The position numbers were made by a program, and so were the translations under genes. Under the pieces are notes generated by a model. It made no database searches and was not told where the DNA came from. It was given only the letters and a program-made list of their open reading frames with translations. A stretch of DNA of 64,000 bases from JBEBSD01 sp040394475 (GTDB lineage: Bacteria > Bacteroidota > Bacteroidia > Cytophagales > Spirosomataceae), in the NCBI GenBank assembly GCA_040394475.1, contig JBEBSD010000008.1:1-64000 (forward strand), read 5' to 3'. Below, one piece after another: positions 42,557 through 51,012 of the stretch (positions are counted from its first letter, which is position 1; each line of letters begins with the position of its first letter).

Positions 42557-44326
42557 TTACTCCAGCCGGATCTCCGAAACACAGGCGCCGGTCGGGATCA
42601 TCGGGAAAACATTTTCTTCTTTCTCTACAAGAACCTCCAGCAGGTACGGCTTTTCGGACGCGATCAGCCGGTCGAGGGAGGCTCCCAGGTCAGCCCGGTC
42701 GGCGCAGGTATGCCCGTCAATTCCAAACCCCTTACCGATGGTAATAAAATCCGGGTTTTGCAATTCCACGAACGAATACCGCTTCTGGTGGAATAGCTGC
42801 TGCCACTGGCGGACCATGCCCAGGTAATTATTATTCAAAATGATAATTTTTACCGGCAGTCCGCTTTGTGCGATGGTTCCCAGCTCCTGGATGGTCATCT
42901 GGAAACACCCATCTCCTATAATGGCCACTACTTCCCGTGAAGGATCACCTACCTTAGCGCCAAAAGCAGCCGGAAGGGCGTACCCCATTGTCCCCAGCCC
43001 CCCGGAAGTAATAAACGATTGCGGCCGTTTGAACTCGTAATAGCGGGCTGTCATCATCTGGTGCTGCCCTACATCGGCCACGATCACGGCTTCTCCCCCG
43101 GTTTTATCCGACAACGTCCGAATGACCTCCGCCATTTTAATCTTCAGTGTCGTAGGAGCCAGTTCCGGTTTGGTAATCTGCTCGTACTCCATCTCATCGT
43201 ACTTCCTGAATTCCGCCCGCCATTCCGAATGATCGGCGGCCTCCACCAAGGGCAGCAGCAGGTTCAGCGCTTCCCGGGCATCCCCTACAACCGGTGCATC
43301 GGCCTTCACAATTTTATCGATCTCCGAAGGATCTATCTCGATATGGACAATTTTAGCCTGTTTCGCATAGCGGCTGACATCCCCGGTAACCCGGTCGTCG
43401 AAGCGCAGCCCCACCCCGATAATCAAATCACATTGATTGGTCAGCACGTTGGTACCATAATTGCCGTGCATTCCCAGCCAGCCCACGTATTGCGGATGAT
43501 CGACCGGCACAGAAGACAGGCCCAGTAAAGTAGAAGCGACAGGAACCCCTGTTTTTTCAACAAAGGCCAGCAACTCCTGTTCTGCCCCGGACAACTGCAC
43601 CCCATGTCCCACAAACAGGAACGGCTTTTTGGCGGCGTTGATGAGCCCGGCTGCCTTTTCGATCTGGTCCTGCTTGGGCGTCATACGCGGACGGTAGCTT
43701 ACCATCGTCTGACAAGGGACATACCGGAAAGGTTTTGACATCTTCTCGTTCTGCGCGTTCTTCGTAATATCGATCAGCACCGGACCGGGCCGTCCCGATT
43801 TGGCAATATAAAAAGCCTTTGCCATGATTTCGGGCACTTCATCGGCGCTGGTAATCTGGTAGTTCCACTTGGTGATCGGCATGGTGACACCCATCACGTC
43901 GGTTTCCTGAAAGGCGTCCGTCCCCAGCAAATGCTTGGCGACCTGTCCAATGACGCAAACCATAGGGGTCGAATCGATAATGGCATCCGCGATAGCGGTC
44001 ACGAGGTTAGTGGCGCCCGGGCCTGAGGTTACCAGGCACACGCCTACCTTTCCAGTAAGCCGGCCAAAGCCTTCGGCAGCATGCCCGGCGCCTTGTTCGT
44101 GGCGTACCAGTATATGGTTGATCTGATCCTGATAGTCGTAAATGGCGTCATAAACAGGCATAATCGCCCCTCCCGGATATCCGAAGATCGTGTCGACTCC
44201 TTCCGCTAAAAGCGAACGGATCACGGCATGCGAACCGTTCAGGATTTCCTGAACCGGCTCTCTTTTAGCACTCTCGGCCTGCACCTGCAGGTCAGCTCCC
44301 GACGGTTGTTCTTTCAATTCCATCAC
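42557..44326 (-). CDS. ilvB: Acetolactate synthase large (catalytic) subunit
   Basis: 589 residues. Thiamine-diphosphate enzyme: N-terminal binding domain with GYPGGAIMPVYDAIYD and the catalytic Glu in VRHEQGAGHAAEGFGR, the central FAD-binding domain, and the C-terminal ThDP motif GDGCFQMTIQELGTI ... NNNYLGMVRQWQ. It condenses pyruvate with pyruvate or 2-oxobutanoate. Start at Met1 or Met2. It lies 52 bp after ilvD. Confidence 0.96.
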   Translation of the reverse strand: MMELKEQPSGADLQVQAESAKREPVQEILNGSHAVIRSLLAEGVDTIFGYPGGAIMPVYDAIYDYQDQINHILVRHEQGAGHAAEGFGRLTGKVGVCLVTSGPGATNLVTAIADAIIDSTPMVCVIGQVAKHLLGTDAFQETDVMGVTMPITKWNYQITSADEVPEIMAKAFYIAKSGRPGPVLIDITKNAQNEKMSKPFRYVPCQTMVSYRPRMTPKQDQIEKAAGLINAAKKPFLFVGHGVQLSGAEQELLAFVEKTGVPVASTLLGLSSVPVDHPQYVGWLGMHGNYGTNVLTNQCDLIIGVGLRFDDRVTGDVSRYAKQAKIVHIEIDPSEIDKIVKADAPVVGDAREALNLLLPLVEAADHSEWRAEFRKYDEMEYEQITKPELAPTTLKIKMAEVIRTLSDKTGGEAVIVADVGQHQMMTARYYEFKRPQSFITSGGLGTMGYALPAAFGAKVGDPSREVVAIIGDGCFQMTIQELGTIAQSGLPVKIIILNNNYLGMVRQWQQLFHQKRYSFVELQNPDFITIGKGFGIDGHTCADRADLGASLDRLIASEKPYLLEVLVEKEENVFPMIPTGACVSEIRLE

Positions 44327-44378
44327 ATTTCATTAAATTACCAGTCATCTTTATTACGTATTCCTTCTGCATGCGCCC

Positions 44379-46070
44379 TTACAAGGCTTCGTCCGTTACA
44401 CATCCTTCGCTTGCCGATTTTACCGAACGAATGTATTTTCCTAAAATTCCTTTTGTGAACTGGGGCTCCGGTTTTACCCAATGGCGCCTGCGCTCAGCCA
44501 GTTCGGCTTCCGATACGTGCAAGGTCAGTTCCCTGCTGTTCGCATCGATCGTGATCCGGTCGCCGTCTTTTACGAGTGCGATAGGACCTCCTTCGAAGGC
44601 TTCCGGCGTAATATGGCCTACTACAAAACCATGTGTTCCTCCGGAAAACCGTCCATCGGTAATCAGGGCAATCTTATCCCCCAGCCCGGCTCCCATGACA
44701 GCCGAGGTCGGTTTGAGCATCTCCGGCATGCCCGGTCCCCCTTTAGGGCCTGAATTCCGGATCACGACTACCTGTCCAGGCTTGATTTCGCCTTTTTCCA
44801 ACGCCGTGATAATTTCGGTTTCGTGCTCGCATATTTTCGCCTCGCCCTCAAAATGCATTCCTTCTTTTCCGGTAATTTTTGCTACCGAGCCCGTAGGCGC
44901 CAGGTTTCCGTAAAGAATCTGGATATGACCCGATGACTTGATCGGGTTCGAGAGCGGGAACACTATCTTCTGGGCATCAAAATCGAGGTCTTTTTCGTGT
45001 TCGAGATTTTCGGCGACGGTCTTCCCCGTAACTGTCAGGCAGTCGCCGTGGATCATCCCTTCTTTATACAGGTATTTCATAACCGCCGGCACCCCGCCGA
45101 TAGCCAGCATATCTTCCATAAAATACTTGCCGCTCGGTTTCAGATCGGCAAGAAAGGGCACCCGGTCCGAAATAGTCTGAATATCATCCAGGGTTAACGG
45201 GATACCGGCTGCGCGGGCAATCGCCAGGTAATGCAGAGCAGCATTTGTCGACCCTCCCAGCGCCATGACAATGGTCAGGGCATTTTCCAGCGATTTCCGG
45301 GTAATAATTTGCGACGGCGTCAGATCCATCTCTAGCAGGCGCTTCATCGCTTCGCCGATTTTTTTACATTCTTCCTGTTTGCCCGCATGCGTGGCAGGAT
45401 AAGTACTGCTAAAGGGCAGGCTCAATCCCATCGCCTCAATGGACGATGCCATGGTGTTGGCGGTATACATCCCTCCGCAGGCGCCGGGACCGGGAATAGA
45501 GTTCTGGATAACCCCTTTAAAATCTTCATCCGATATATTATGCGCAAATTTCTTCCCTAATGCCTCAAACGCTGAAACAATATCCAGGCTCTGGCCCTTA
45601 TAATGCCCTGACCGGATCGTTCCTCCATACACCATAATAGCCGGCCTGTCGAGACGCGCCATGGCCATAATCGCCCCGGGCATGTTCTTGTCGCACCCTA
45701 CTACCGCCACAACCCCGTCGTACCATTGCGCCGCAACCACGGTCTCGATCGAATCCGCGATAATGTCCCGGCTGGGAAGCGAGTAGCGCATGCCGTCATT
45801 CCCGTTGGTCATCCCGTCGGACACTCCAATGGTATTGAAAATCAACCCGACCAATTCCCCGCTGGCCTGTATTCCCTGCTTGACATACACCGACAACCCG
45901 TTCAAATGCATGTTGCAGGGGTTTCCTTCATAACCGGTACTGGCGATTCCGATCTGGGGCTTCTTCAGATCCTCCTCTTTCAAACCGATCCCGTAAAGCA
46001 TGGCCTGAGCGGCCGGATTGGTTATTTCCTGCGTGAGTGTACTGGAATACTTGTTTAGTTCTTTGGCCAT
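44379..46070 (-). CDS. ilvD: Dihydroxy-acid dehydratase
   Basis: 563 residues with start at MAKELNKYSSTLTQEITNPA (46070). The frame runs 27 codons further upstream, but that part is the attenuator terminator region and is not protein-like. Iron-sulfur cluster cysteines are in NPCNMHLNG, VGCDKNMPGA and GACGGMYTANTM. It dehydrates the dihydroxy acids to the 2-oxo acids of valine and isoleucine. It is the first structural gene of the ilv operon. Confidence 0.96.
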   Translation of the reverse strand: MAKELNKYSSTLTQEITNPAAQAMLYGIGLKEEDLKKPQIGIASTGYEGNPCNMHLNGLSVYVKQGIQASGELVGLIFNTIGVSDGMTNGNDGMRYSLPSRDIIADSIETVVAAQWYDGVVAVVGCDKNMPGAIMAMARLDRPAIMVYGGTIRSGHYKGQSLDIVSAFEALGKKFAHNISDEDFKGVIQNSIPGPGACGGMYTANTMASSIEAMGLSLPFSSTYPATHAGKQEECKKIGEAMKRLLEMDLTPSQIITRKSLENALTIVMALGGSTNAALHYLAIARAAGIPLTLDDIQTISDRVPFLADLKPSGKYFMEDMLAIGGVPAVMKYLYKEGMIHGDCLTVTGKTVAENLEHEKDLDFDAQKIVFPLSNPIKSSGHIQILYGNLAPTGSVAKITGKEGMHFEGEAKICEHETEIITALEKGEIKPGQVVVIRNSGPKGGPGMPEMLKPTSAVMGAGLGDKIALITDGRFSGGTHGFVVGHITPEAFEGGPIALVKDGDRITIDANSRELTLHVSEAELAERRRHWVKPEPQFTKGILGKYIRSVKSASEGCVTDEAL

Positions 46071-46084
46071 ATTCGTTAATCGGT

Positions 46085-46127
46085 TTAAAAGAAAACGCCT
46101 CACCCATTTGTGTGTGAGTGAGGCGTT
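46085..46127 (-). terminator. Attenuator terminator in the ilv operon leader
   Basis: On the minus strand AACGCCTCAC (46127-46118) and GTGAGGCGTT (46103-46094) form a perfect 10-bp stem followed by TTTTCTTTT. It stands between the leader peptide and ilvD, so it must be bypassed for the operon to be expressed. A 9-nt element right after the leader peptide (GTGTGAGTG, 46157-46149) is the exact complement of CACTCACAC (46120-46112), which overlaps the terminator's 5' arm and loop; pairing there would prevent the terminator. Confidence 0.85.
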
Positions 46128-46161
46128 CCGGACAGTACCAATGCGTTCCACTCACACTCCT

Positions 46162-46206
46162 TTACAGGAGCACTCGCAAAAGGACAAAGGGACGAATCCG
46201 GTTCAT
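46162..46206 (-). CDS. ilvL: ilv operon leader peptide
   Basis: 14 codons from ATG at 46206: MNRIRPFVLLRVLL, stop TAA. Seven of 14 residues are branched-chain (one Ile, two Val, four Leu), crowded at the end. It is followed at once by a pause hairpin overlapping the stop (CTCCT/AGGAG), an antiterminator segment and the terminator before ilvD. This is the arrangement of a classic ribosome-stalling attenuator responding to charged Leu, Val and Ile tRNAs. The symbol is assigned by analogy with the enteric ilv leader. Confidence 0.8.
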   Translation of the reverse strand: MNRIRPFVLLRVLL

Positions 46207-46264
46207 GTTAACAATGTTTAAATTTCACTTCCAGCGAAATTTCGCTAAATTCGAAATGGTTCTA

Positions 46265-46296
46265 CAAATTAGGCGGGTGGGAATGTATTTTCCAAA
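46265..46296 (-). promoter_or_regulatory. Candidate ilv operon promoter
   Basis: TTTG (46296-46293) and TAATTTG (46271-46265) are spaced 21 nt. This is close to the Bacteroidetes consensus but one base short in the -7 box. It would place the RNA start about 50 nt before the leader peptide. Confidence 0.4.
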
Positions 46297-46447
46297 TGTT
46301 ATTATAATTATTTTTAAAGAGTTTCATCAACCCTCCTGTTTATTCGGCCAAACCCGTTAATTTTATGATTTTTAAGACCGGTAACAGGGGTTACCCATTT
46401 CTTTCAACACATGTAATGGTACTCTGACATCCGACTATCTTATGGAT

Positions 46448-46455
46448 TATTTTTG
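46448..46455 (+). promoter_or_regulatory. Possible -7 element of the murQ promoter
   Basis: TATTTTTG matches TAnnTTTG fully, 48 nt before murQ. There is no clear TTG at the -33 position. Confidence 0.3.
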
Positions 46456-46502
46456 TTCCAAATTATGATTAAATCAAGTTTCACCCCAGTCCCAACGTCC
46501 CA

Positions 46503-47309
46503 ATGCTAACCACGGAATCAGCGTCCCGCTACACCGATCTGGAGAAAATGAACCTGCTTGAACTGCTGACCAACATCAACCAGGAAGATAAAACAGTACC
46601 GTATGCAGTCGAAAAAGCCATCCCGCAACTCGAGCGGCTCGTTGCACAGATCGTTCCGCGCATGCAAAAAGGAGGGCGGCTTTTTTACATCGGCGCCGGT
46701 ACCAGCGGAAGATTAGGAATCGTAGACGCCTCCGAATGTCCGCCCACCTACGGCGTCCCTTACGACCTCGTCACCGGCATTATCGCAGGCGGTGATGCGG
46801 CGATCCGGAAAGCCGTAGAGAATGCGGAAGACGACCGCGACCAGGCCTGGGAAGATTTGCTGGCCCACGGAATCAGCGCCGGCGATTCGCTGGTAGGGAT
46901 CGCGGCTTCCGGCCGTACTCCGTATGTCATCGGCGGACTGGATACCGCCCGTAAAAACGGGATTCTCACTGGCTGTATCGTCTGTAATGCAGACTCGCCT
47001 GTGGCGGCGGCGGCGGCCTTTCCGGTTGAAATCATCGTCGGGCCGGAATTTGTTACAGGCAGTACCCGCATGAAATCCGGAACTGCACAGAAACTGGCCC
47101 TGAACATGCTGTCTACCACCATCATGATCCGGCTGGGAAAAGTGGCAGGCAACCAGATGGTCGACATGCAGCTGACCAATCACAAACTTGTCGAACGGGC
47201 TACCCGGATGGTCATGGAAGCGCTCAGCATTTCAGAAGACGAAGCCCTGGCCTTGCTGGAAGCCAACGGATCCAGCGTTCGGAAGGCAATTGAAGCCGGC
47301 CGCCAGTAA
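46503..47309 (+). CDS. murQ: N-acetylmuramic acid 6-phosphate etherase
   Basis: 268 residues. Splits the lactyl ether of MurNAc-6-phosphate to give GlcNAc-6-phosphate in peptidoglycan recycling. The SIS domain is clear (YIGAGTSGRLGIVDASECPPTYG, GIAASGRTPYVIGGL split by residues; GSTRMKSGTAQKLALNML) and both catalytic Glu regions are present (DASECPPT and the AVENAEDD segment). It is transcribed divergently from the ilv operon. Confidence 0.95.
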   Translation: MLTTESASRYTDLEKMNLLELLTNINQEDKTVPYAVEKAIPQLERLVAQIVPRMQKGGRLFYIGAGTSGRLGIVDASECPPTYGVPYDLVTGIIAGGDAAIRKAVENAEDDRDQAWEDLLAHGISAGDSLVGIAASGRTPYVIGGLDTARKNGILTGCIVCNADSPVAAAAAFPVEIIVGPEFVTGSTRMKSGTAQKLALNMLSTTIMIRLGKVAGNQMVDMQLTNHKLVERATRMVMEALSISEDEALALLEANGSSVRKAIEAGRQ

Positions 47310-47344
47310 ACATTCCACTACCACAGAGCTTATCATTTCCCCGC

Positions 47345-48391
47345 ATGGATCTCACGAACGCCCATATACAGACACTTTCTATTCATTACACGGGCAACAA
47401 AACCAACGACCAGGAGCTTGTGCTCTCCGGAGAACCCCTGTTTCCCGACCCGGACCTCGCGGAACGGCTGAATACCTATTTTCTCAAAAAATTCCCGTCC
47501 GTTTACGAAACCTACCATTTCCACCACCCTTCCGGGCTCCGCTTTCACGAAATGTACCATTTCGTGTGCGACCTGTTCGAAAAAGAGCTCTCTTTTCATG
47601 AGGTCTCCAGGCAGATTGCCGCCCACCTTTACAACAATGCGCTGCATCCTAATATAAAGCCGGGTGAACTATACATTTGTCTGTTCGAGGGATGTATCCC
47701 GGCAGAAGGCGCCTCACCGGTCGAGGCGGTGGGCTTCTTTAAAACGGAATCGAAACATGAATTCCTTAATATCAGCCGCCGGGGAAGCGACTTTGAAGTG
47801 GGGTACCAGGAAGGCATTGACCTCCATAAACTGGACAAAGGCTGCCTGGTTTTTAACACCGGCCGGGAAGAGGGTTTCCTGGTAAGCATTGTCGATAGCC
47901 AAAACAGAGGGGAAGAAGCGATCTACTGGAAAGAACATTTTCTGGGACTGGAACAGACCCGGAACGACTATCATCAGACCAATCAGTTTCTGGGAATCGC
48001 CAAAAACTTTGTCACCAAACAACTGGATACTGAATTTGAGGTTCAAAAATCGGATAAAATCGATCTTCTCAACCGGTCGGTAGCCTACTTCAAAACCCAT
48101 GAAACATTCAGCAAGGATGAATTTGAAAACACCGTCTTCCAGGCGCCGGAAGTCATCGAATCCTTCCGCCAGTTTGAACAAAGCATGCGCGATGACCAGC
48201 AGCAGCCCCTGCCCGATCAGTTTGAAATTTCACCGCAGGCCGTAAAAAAACAATCAAAGGTTTTCAAGAGTGTTTTGAAACTGGATAAAAACTTCCATAT
48301 TTATATTCATGGAGATAAAAACCTGATTGAGCAGGGCATCGACAGTGACGGCAGAAAGTTTTATAAAATCTATTACAAGGAAGAGAATTGA
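47345..48391 (+). CDS. Nucleoid-associated protein, NdpA/YejK family
   Basis: 348 residues. The family pattern runs through the protein: IHYTGNKTNDQELVLSGEP, the LFEGCIPAEG and FFKTESKHEFLNI segments, KGCLVFNTGREEGFLVSIVD, and a C-terminal VLKLDKNFHIYIHGDKNLIE. E. coli YejK binds the nucleoid; the role in Bacteroidota is unknown. It follows murQ by 35 bp and may be co-transcribed, although function does not suggest a link. Confidence 0.88.
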   Translation: MDLTNAHIQTLSIHYTGNKTNDQELVLSGEPLFPDPDLAERLNTYFLKKFPSVYETYHFHHPSGLRFHEMYHFVCDLFEKELSFHEVSRQIAAHLYNNALHPNIKPGELYICLFEGCIPAEGASPVEAVGFFKTESKHEFLNISRRGSDFEVGYQEGIDLHKLDKGCLVFNTGREEGFLVSIVDSQNRGEEAIYWKEHFLGLEQTRNDYHQTNQFLGIAKNFVTKQLDTEFEVQKSDKIDLLNRSVAYFKTHETFSKDEFENTVFQAPEVIESFRQFEQSMRDDQQQPLPDQFEISPQAVKKQSKVFKSVLKLDKNFHIYIHGDKNLIEQGIDSDGRKFYKIYYKEEN

Positions 48392-48498
48392 CGAAAATTG
48401 CATTTCGTAGTCACGCTTTCACCGTCAGCGCAACCCTGTAGAAAACGGGAAAGAGCAGGCAGGGCACCGGCCGGCCCCACCCTAATCCAGACCTCACA

Positions 48499-48519
48499 AA
48501 TCGTCAATCGTAAATCGTA
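48499..48519. repeat. Heptamer array AATCGTA before the oxidoreductase start
   Basis: Three contiguous 7-bp units (AATCGTC, AATCGTA, AATCGTA) are followed by AATCA and then the ATG of the next gene at 48525. A single ACCTCAC unit, as in the array at 58947, lies at 48491-48497. Confidence 0.75.
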
Positions 48520-48524
48520 AATCA

Positions 48525-49538
48525 ATGTTCGCAGCCGTACTCGAAAGCCTTCATCAACCCGTACGCTACCAGTCGGTAGAAAAACCGGTGGCAGGGGCCG
48601 GTGAAGTGGTCGTCCGGTTAAAGGCCGCCGCCCTGAACCACCGCGATTTATGGATACAAAAAGGATTGTACCCGGGAATTGTACTCCCCGTTGTCCTGGG
48701 GTCGGACGGCTCGGGGGTGGTCACGGAAGCCGGAGACGAAGCTTCGGGCAAATGGCTGGACAAGGAGGTCATTCTCAACCCCGCCCACAACTGGGGAGAC
48801 CATCCGGCTTTTTACGGGAGTGATTTCCGGATCCTCGGCCTGGAAGACCCGGGCACTTTCGCCCAGTACGTGCGTATCCCGACACGCTACCTGAGCCTCA
48901 AACCCGCTCACCTCTCTTTTGAACAGGCAGCTGCCCTTCCCATGGGCGGACTCACTGCCTGGAGGGCGTTGCTCACCAAGGCAAAGCTGGCCCCGGGAGA
49001 AAAGGTGCTCGTAACCGGCGCCGGAGGCGGCGTGGCATTGTTTGTCGTTCAGTTTGCCGTAGCAATGGGGGCGGAAGTCTGGGTAACCTCCGGTTCGGAA
49101 GAAAAAATACAACAGGCCATTGCGCTGGGGGCCAGGGGCGGTATTAATTATAAAAATCCGACCTGGTTCCGCGACTTACTGATCAAAGTAAGAGCACCCC
49201 GTCATGGTTACTTCAAGGTCATCATTGACAGCGCCGGCGGTCCGGGCTTCCAGCGGCTGATAGACCTCGCGGCGCCGGGAGGACGCATCTGTTTATATGG
49301 CGGAACTGTCGGCAACATCACAGACATTGTTCCGGCTAAAGTCTTTTTCAAACAACTCTCCATACTGGGAACAATGATGGGGACCGAAACCGAGTTCGAG
49401 GCCATGACCCGTTTCATAGAAACTCACCAGCTTCAGCCGGTAATTGACAGCACCTATGCGCTTGAAGATGCGGAATCGGCCCTGAGACACCTGGATTCAG
49501 GGCAGCAATTCGGGAAAATCGTGCTTACCATCCGCTGA
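48525..49538 (+). CDS. Quinone oxidoreductase-like MDR family alcohol dehydrogenase
   Basis: 337 residues. GroES-like N-terminal domain (EVVVRLKAAALNHRDLWIQK, VLGSDGSGVV) and a Rossmann domain with VTGAGGGVALFVVQFA. The structural-zinc Cys cluster is absent and the catalytic zinc ligands are not evident, so it is likely a zinc-free, NADPH-using member. Substrate unknown. The heptamer array occupies its 5' leader. Confidence 0.88.
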   Translation: MFAAVLESLHQPVRYQSVEKPVAGAGEVVVRLKAAALNHRDLWIQKGLYPGIVLPVVLGSDGSGVVTEAGDEASGKWLDKEVILNPAHNWGDHPAFYGSDFRILGLEDPGTFAQYVRIPTRYLSLKPAHLSFEQAAALPMGGLTAWRALLTKAKLAPGEKVLVTGAGGGVALFVVQFAVAMGAEVWVTSGSEEKIQQAIALGARGGINYKNPTWFRDLLIKVRAPRHGYFKVIIDSAGGPGFQRLIDLAAPGGRICLYGGTVGNITDIVPAKVFFKQLSILGTMMGTETEFEAMTRFIETHQLQPVIDSTYALEDAESALRHLDSGQQFGKIVLTIR

Positions 49539-49544
49539 TATTCC

Positions 49545-49567
49545 ATGGTCTGTGTCCCACAGACCAT
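49545..49567. repeat. GGTCTGTG palindrome, copy 2
   Basis: ATGGTCTGTG-TCC-CACAGACCAT, 10-bp perfect stem, 6 bp after the oxidoreductase stop codon. It may serve as a terminator for the convergent genes. Confidence 0.8.
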
Positions 49568-49648
49568 TTTGAATACCGGCCCGGAAACGGCGGGCTGTGG
49601 TCAGGCGGGCTGTGGTCGGGTCGGACTGCGGTCAGGCGGGACTCTAAA

Positions 49649-49672
49649 GTGGTCTGTGGAGACACAGACCAC
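49649..49672. repeat. GGTCTGTG palindrome, copy 3
   Basis: GTGGTCTGTG-GAGA-CACAGACCAC. The outer pair is G-C instead of A-T and the loop differs, but the stem is again perfect. It lies 13 bp from the mraY stop. Between copies 2 and 3 (49591-49640) lie direct repeats of CTGTGGTCAGGCGGG. Confidence 0.8.
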
Positions 49673-49685
49673 GGGTACTGGCCGC

Positions 49686-50900
49686 TTATCGCAATTTCAG
49701 GGTGACGAGGCAAAAGATGGCCAGGATGATCCCTACAATCCAGAAACGGGTAACGATTTTAGCTTCGTGGTACCCTTTTTTCTGAAAATGATGGTGCAGG
49801 GGCGACATCAGGAAGATCCTTCGCCCTTCCCCATAGCGTCGCTTGGTAAATTTAAAGTAGCTTACCTGTGTCATCACCGAGACAAGCTCTATCAGGAAAA
49901 TACCGCATAATACCGGGATCAGCAATTCCTTCCGAAGGATGAGCGCCACCACGGCAATCACTCCACCCAGCATCAGGCTGCCGGTATCGCCCATAAACAC
50001 CTGGGCCGGGTAGGCATTATACCATAAAAACCCGATACAGGCCCCGACAAAAGCGGCACAGAATATGACCATTTCTCCCGAATTGGGGATGTACATAATA
50101 TTCAGATATTGCGCAAACCGGACGTTACCGGAAAGATAGGCCAGCACCCCCAGTGTCACAGCAATAATACCCGAAGAACCTGCCGCGAGCCCGTCAATTC
50201 CGTCGGTTATATTCGCGCCGTTCGAAACTGCGGTAATGATAAAGATCGCAATAAGCGTGTAGATCACCCATGTATAACTCTCCGGGATGACCCCAAACGT
50301 CAGGAAATTATAATCAAAGGAATTGTCCTTCAGGAAAGGCACCGTCGTGATCATCGGGTTGACCACGTCCTGGTAGCGGTTAATCTCGCCGAGAATCGGA
50401 TTAGGTTCCGGGGTTTCATACACCCGGATCCGTACATTTTCATTAAAGCAAAGGGTAAGCCCGACAATCAGCCCCAGTCCAACCTGTCCGACGATCTTAA
50501 AGCGCCCGTGCAGCCCCTCTTTATTGTTCCTGAATTTCTTGATATAATCGTCTACAAACCCAATCAAACCGGTCCACAAGGCGGTAATAAGAAGCAGGAT
50601 AATGTAGATATTGGTCAGTTTGGCAAACAGCAAAACCGGAATCACCAGGGAAGCCAGAATGATAAATCCACCCATCGTGGGAGTACCCGCTTTTTCTTTC
50701 TGCCCGGCAAGCCCCAGGTCCCGGATGATCTCCCCCACCTGTTTGGTATGCAGGTAGTTAATGATACGTTTCCCGAAAACAGCGGCAATAAAAAGGGAAA
50801 ACACCGCCGCACCCAACGCTCTGAATGTAATATACTGGAAAACACCCGCACCGGGAATATTAAATTGTTTGTCGAGATAGTCAAATAAATAATAAAGCAT
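49686..50900 (-). CDS. mraY: Phospho-N-acetylmuramoyl-pentapeptide transferase
   Basis: 404 residues, longer than the 360 of E. coli because of an extra loop (about 150-210, RIRVYETPEPNPILGEINRY). Ten membrane helices. Catalytic motifs: FVDDYIKKFRNNKEGL (DDxxK), NITDGIDGLAAG, FMGDTGSLMLGG and PLHHHFQKKGYHE. It makes lipid I at the inner membrane. It follows murE by 112 bp. Confidence 0.97.
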   Translation of the reverse strand: MLYYLFDYLDKQFNIPGAGVFQYITFRALGAAVFSLFIAAVFGKRIINYLHTKQVGEIIRDLGLAGQKEKAGTPTMGGFIILASLVIPVLLFAKLTNIYIILLLITALWTGLIGFVDDYIKKFRNNKEGLHGRFKIVGQVGLGLIVGLTLCFNENVRIRVYETPEPNPILGEINRYQDVVNPMITTVPFLKDNSFDYNFLTFGVIPESYTWVIYTLIAIFIITAVSNGANITDGIDGLAAGSSGIIAVTLGVLAYLSGNVRFAQYLNIMYIPNSGEMVIFCAAFVGACIGFLWYNAYPAQVFMGDTGSLMLGGVIAVVALILRKELLIPVLCGIFLIELVSVMTQVSYFKFTKRRYGEGRRIFLMSPLHHHFQKKGYHEAKIVTRFWIVGIILAIFCLVTLKLR

Positions 50901-51012
50901 GTAACAAGTCAGACGTGATGGAACGCTGCAAAATTGCCCAATTTATATGAAACAACAGGAGCTATCCCGGTTTTTTATCGGTACTTTCTGCGTCATGCAA
51001 CCAGCCGGCTGC

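Noticed and set aside
46071..46151. Upstream extension of ilvD by 27 codons
   Set aside because: It would be read through the attenuator terminator and its sequence is not conserved-looking; MAKELNKY is a normal start.
46085..46206. T-box or metabolite riboswitch upstream of ilvD
   Set aside because: No T-box consensus or specifier loop is seen; the leader peptide with overlapping stems explains the region better.
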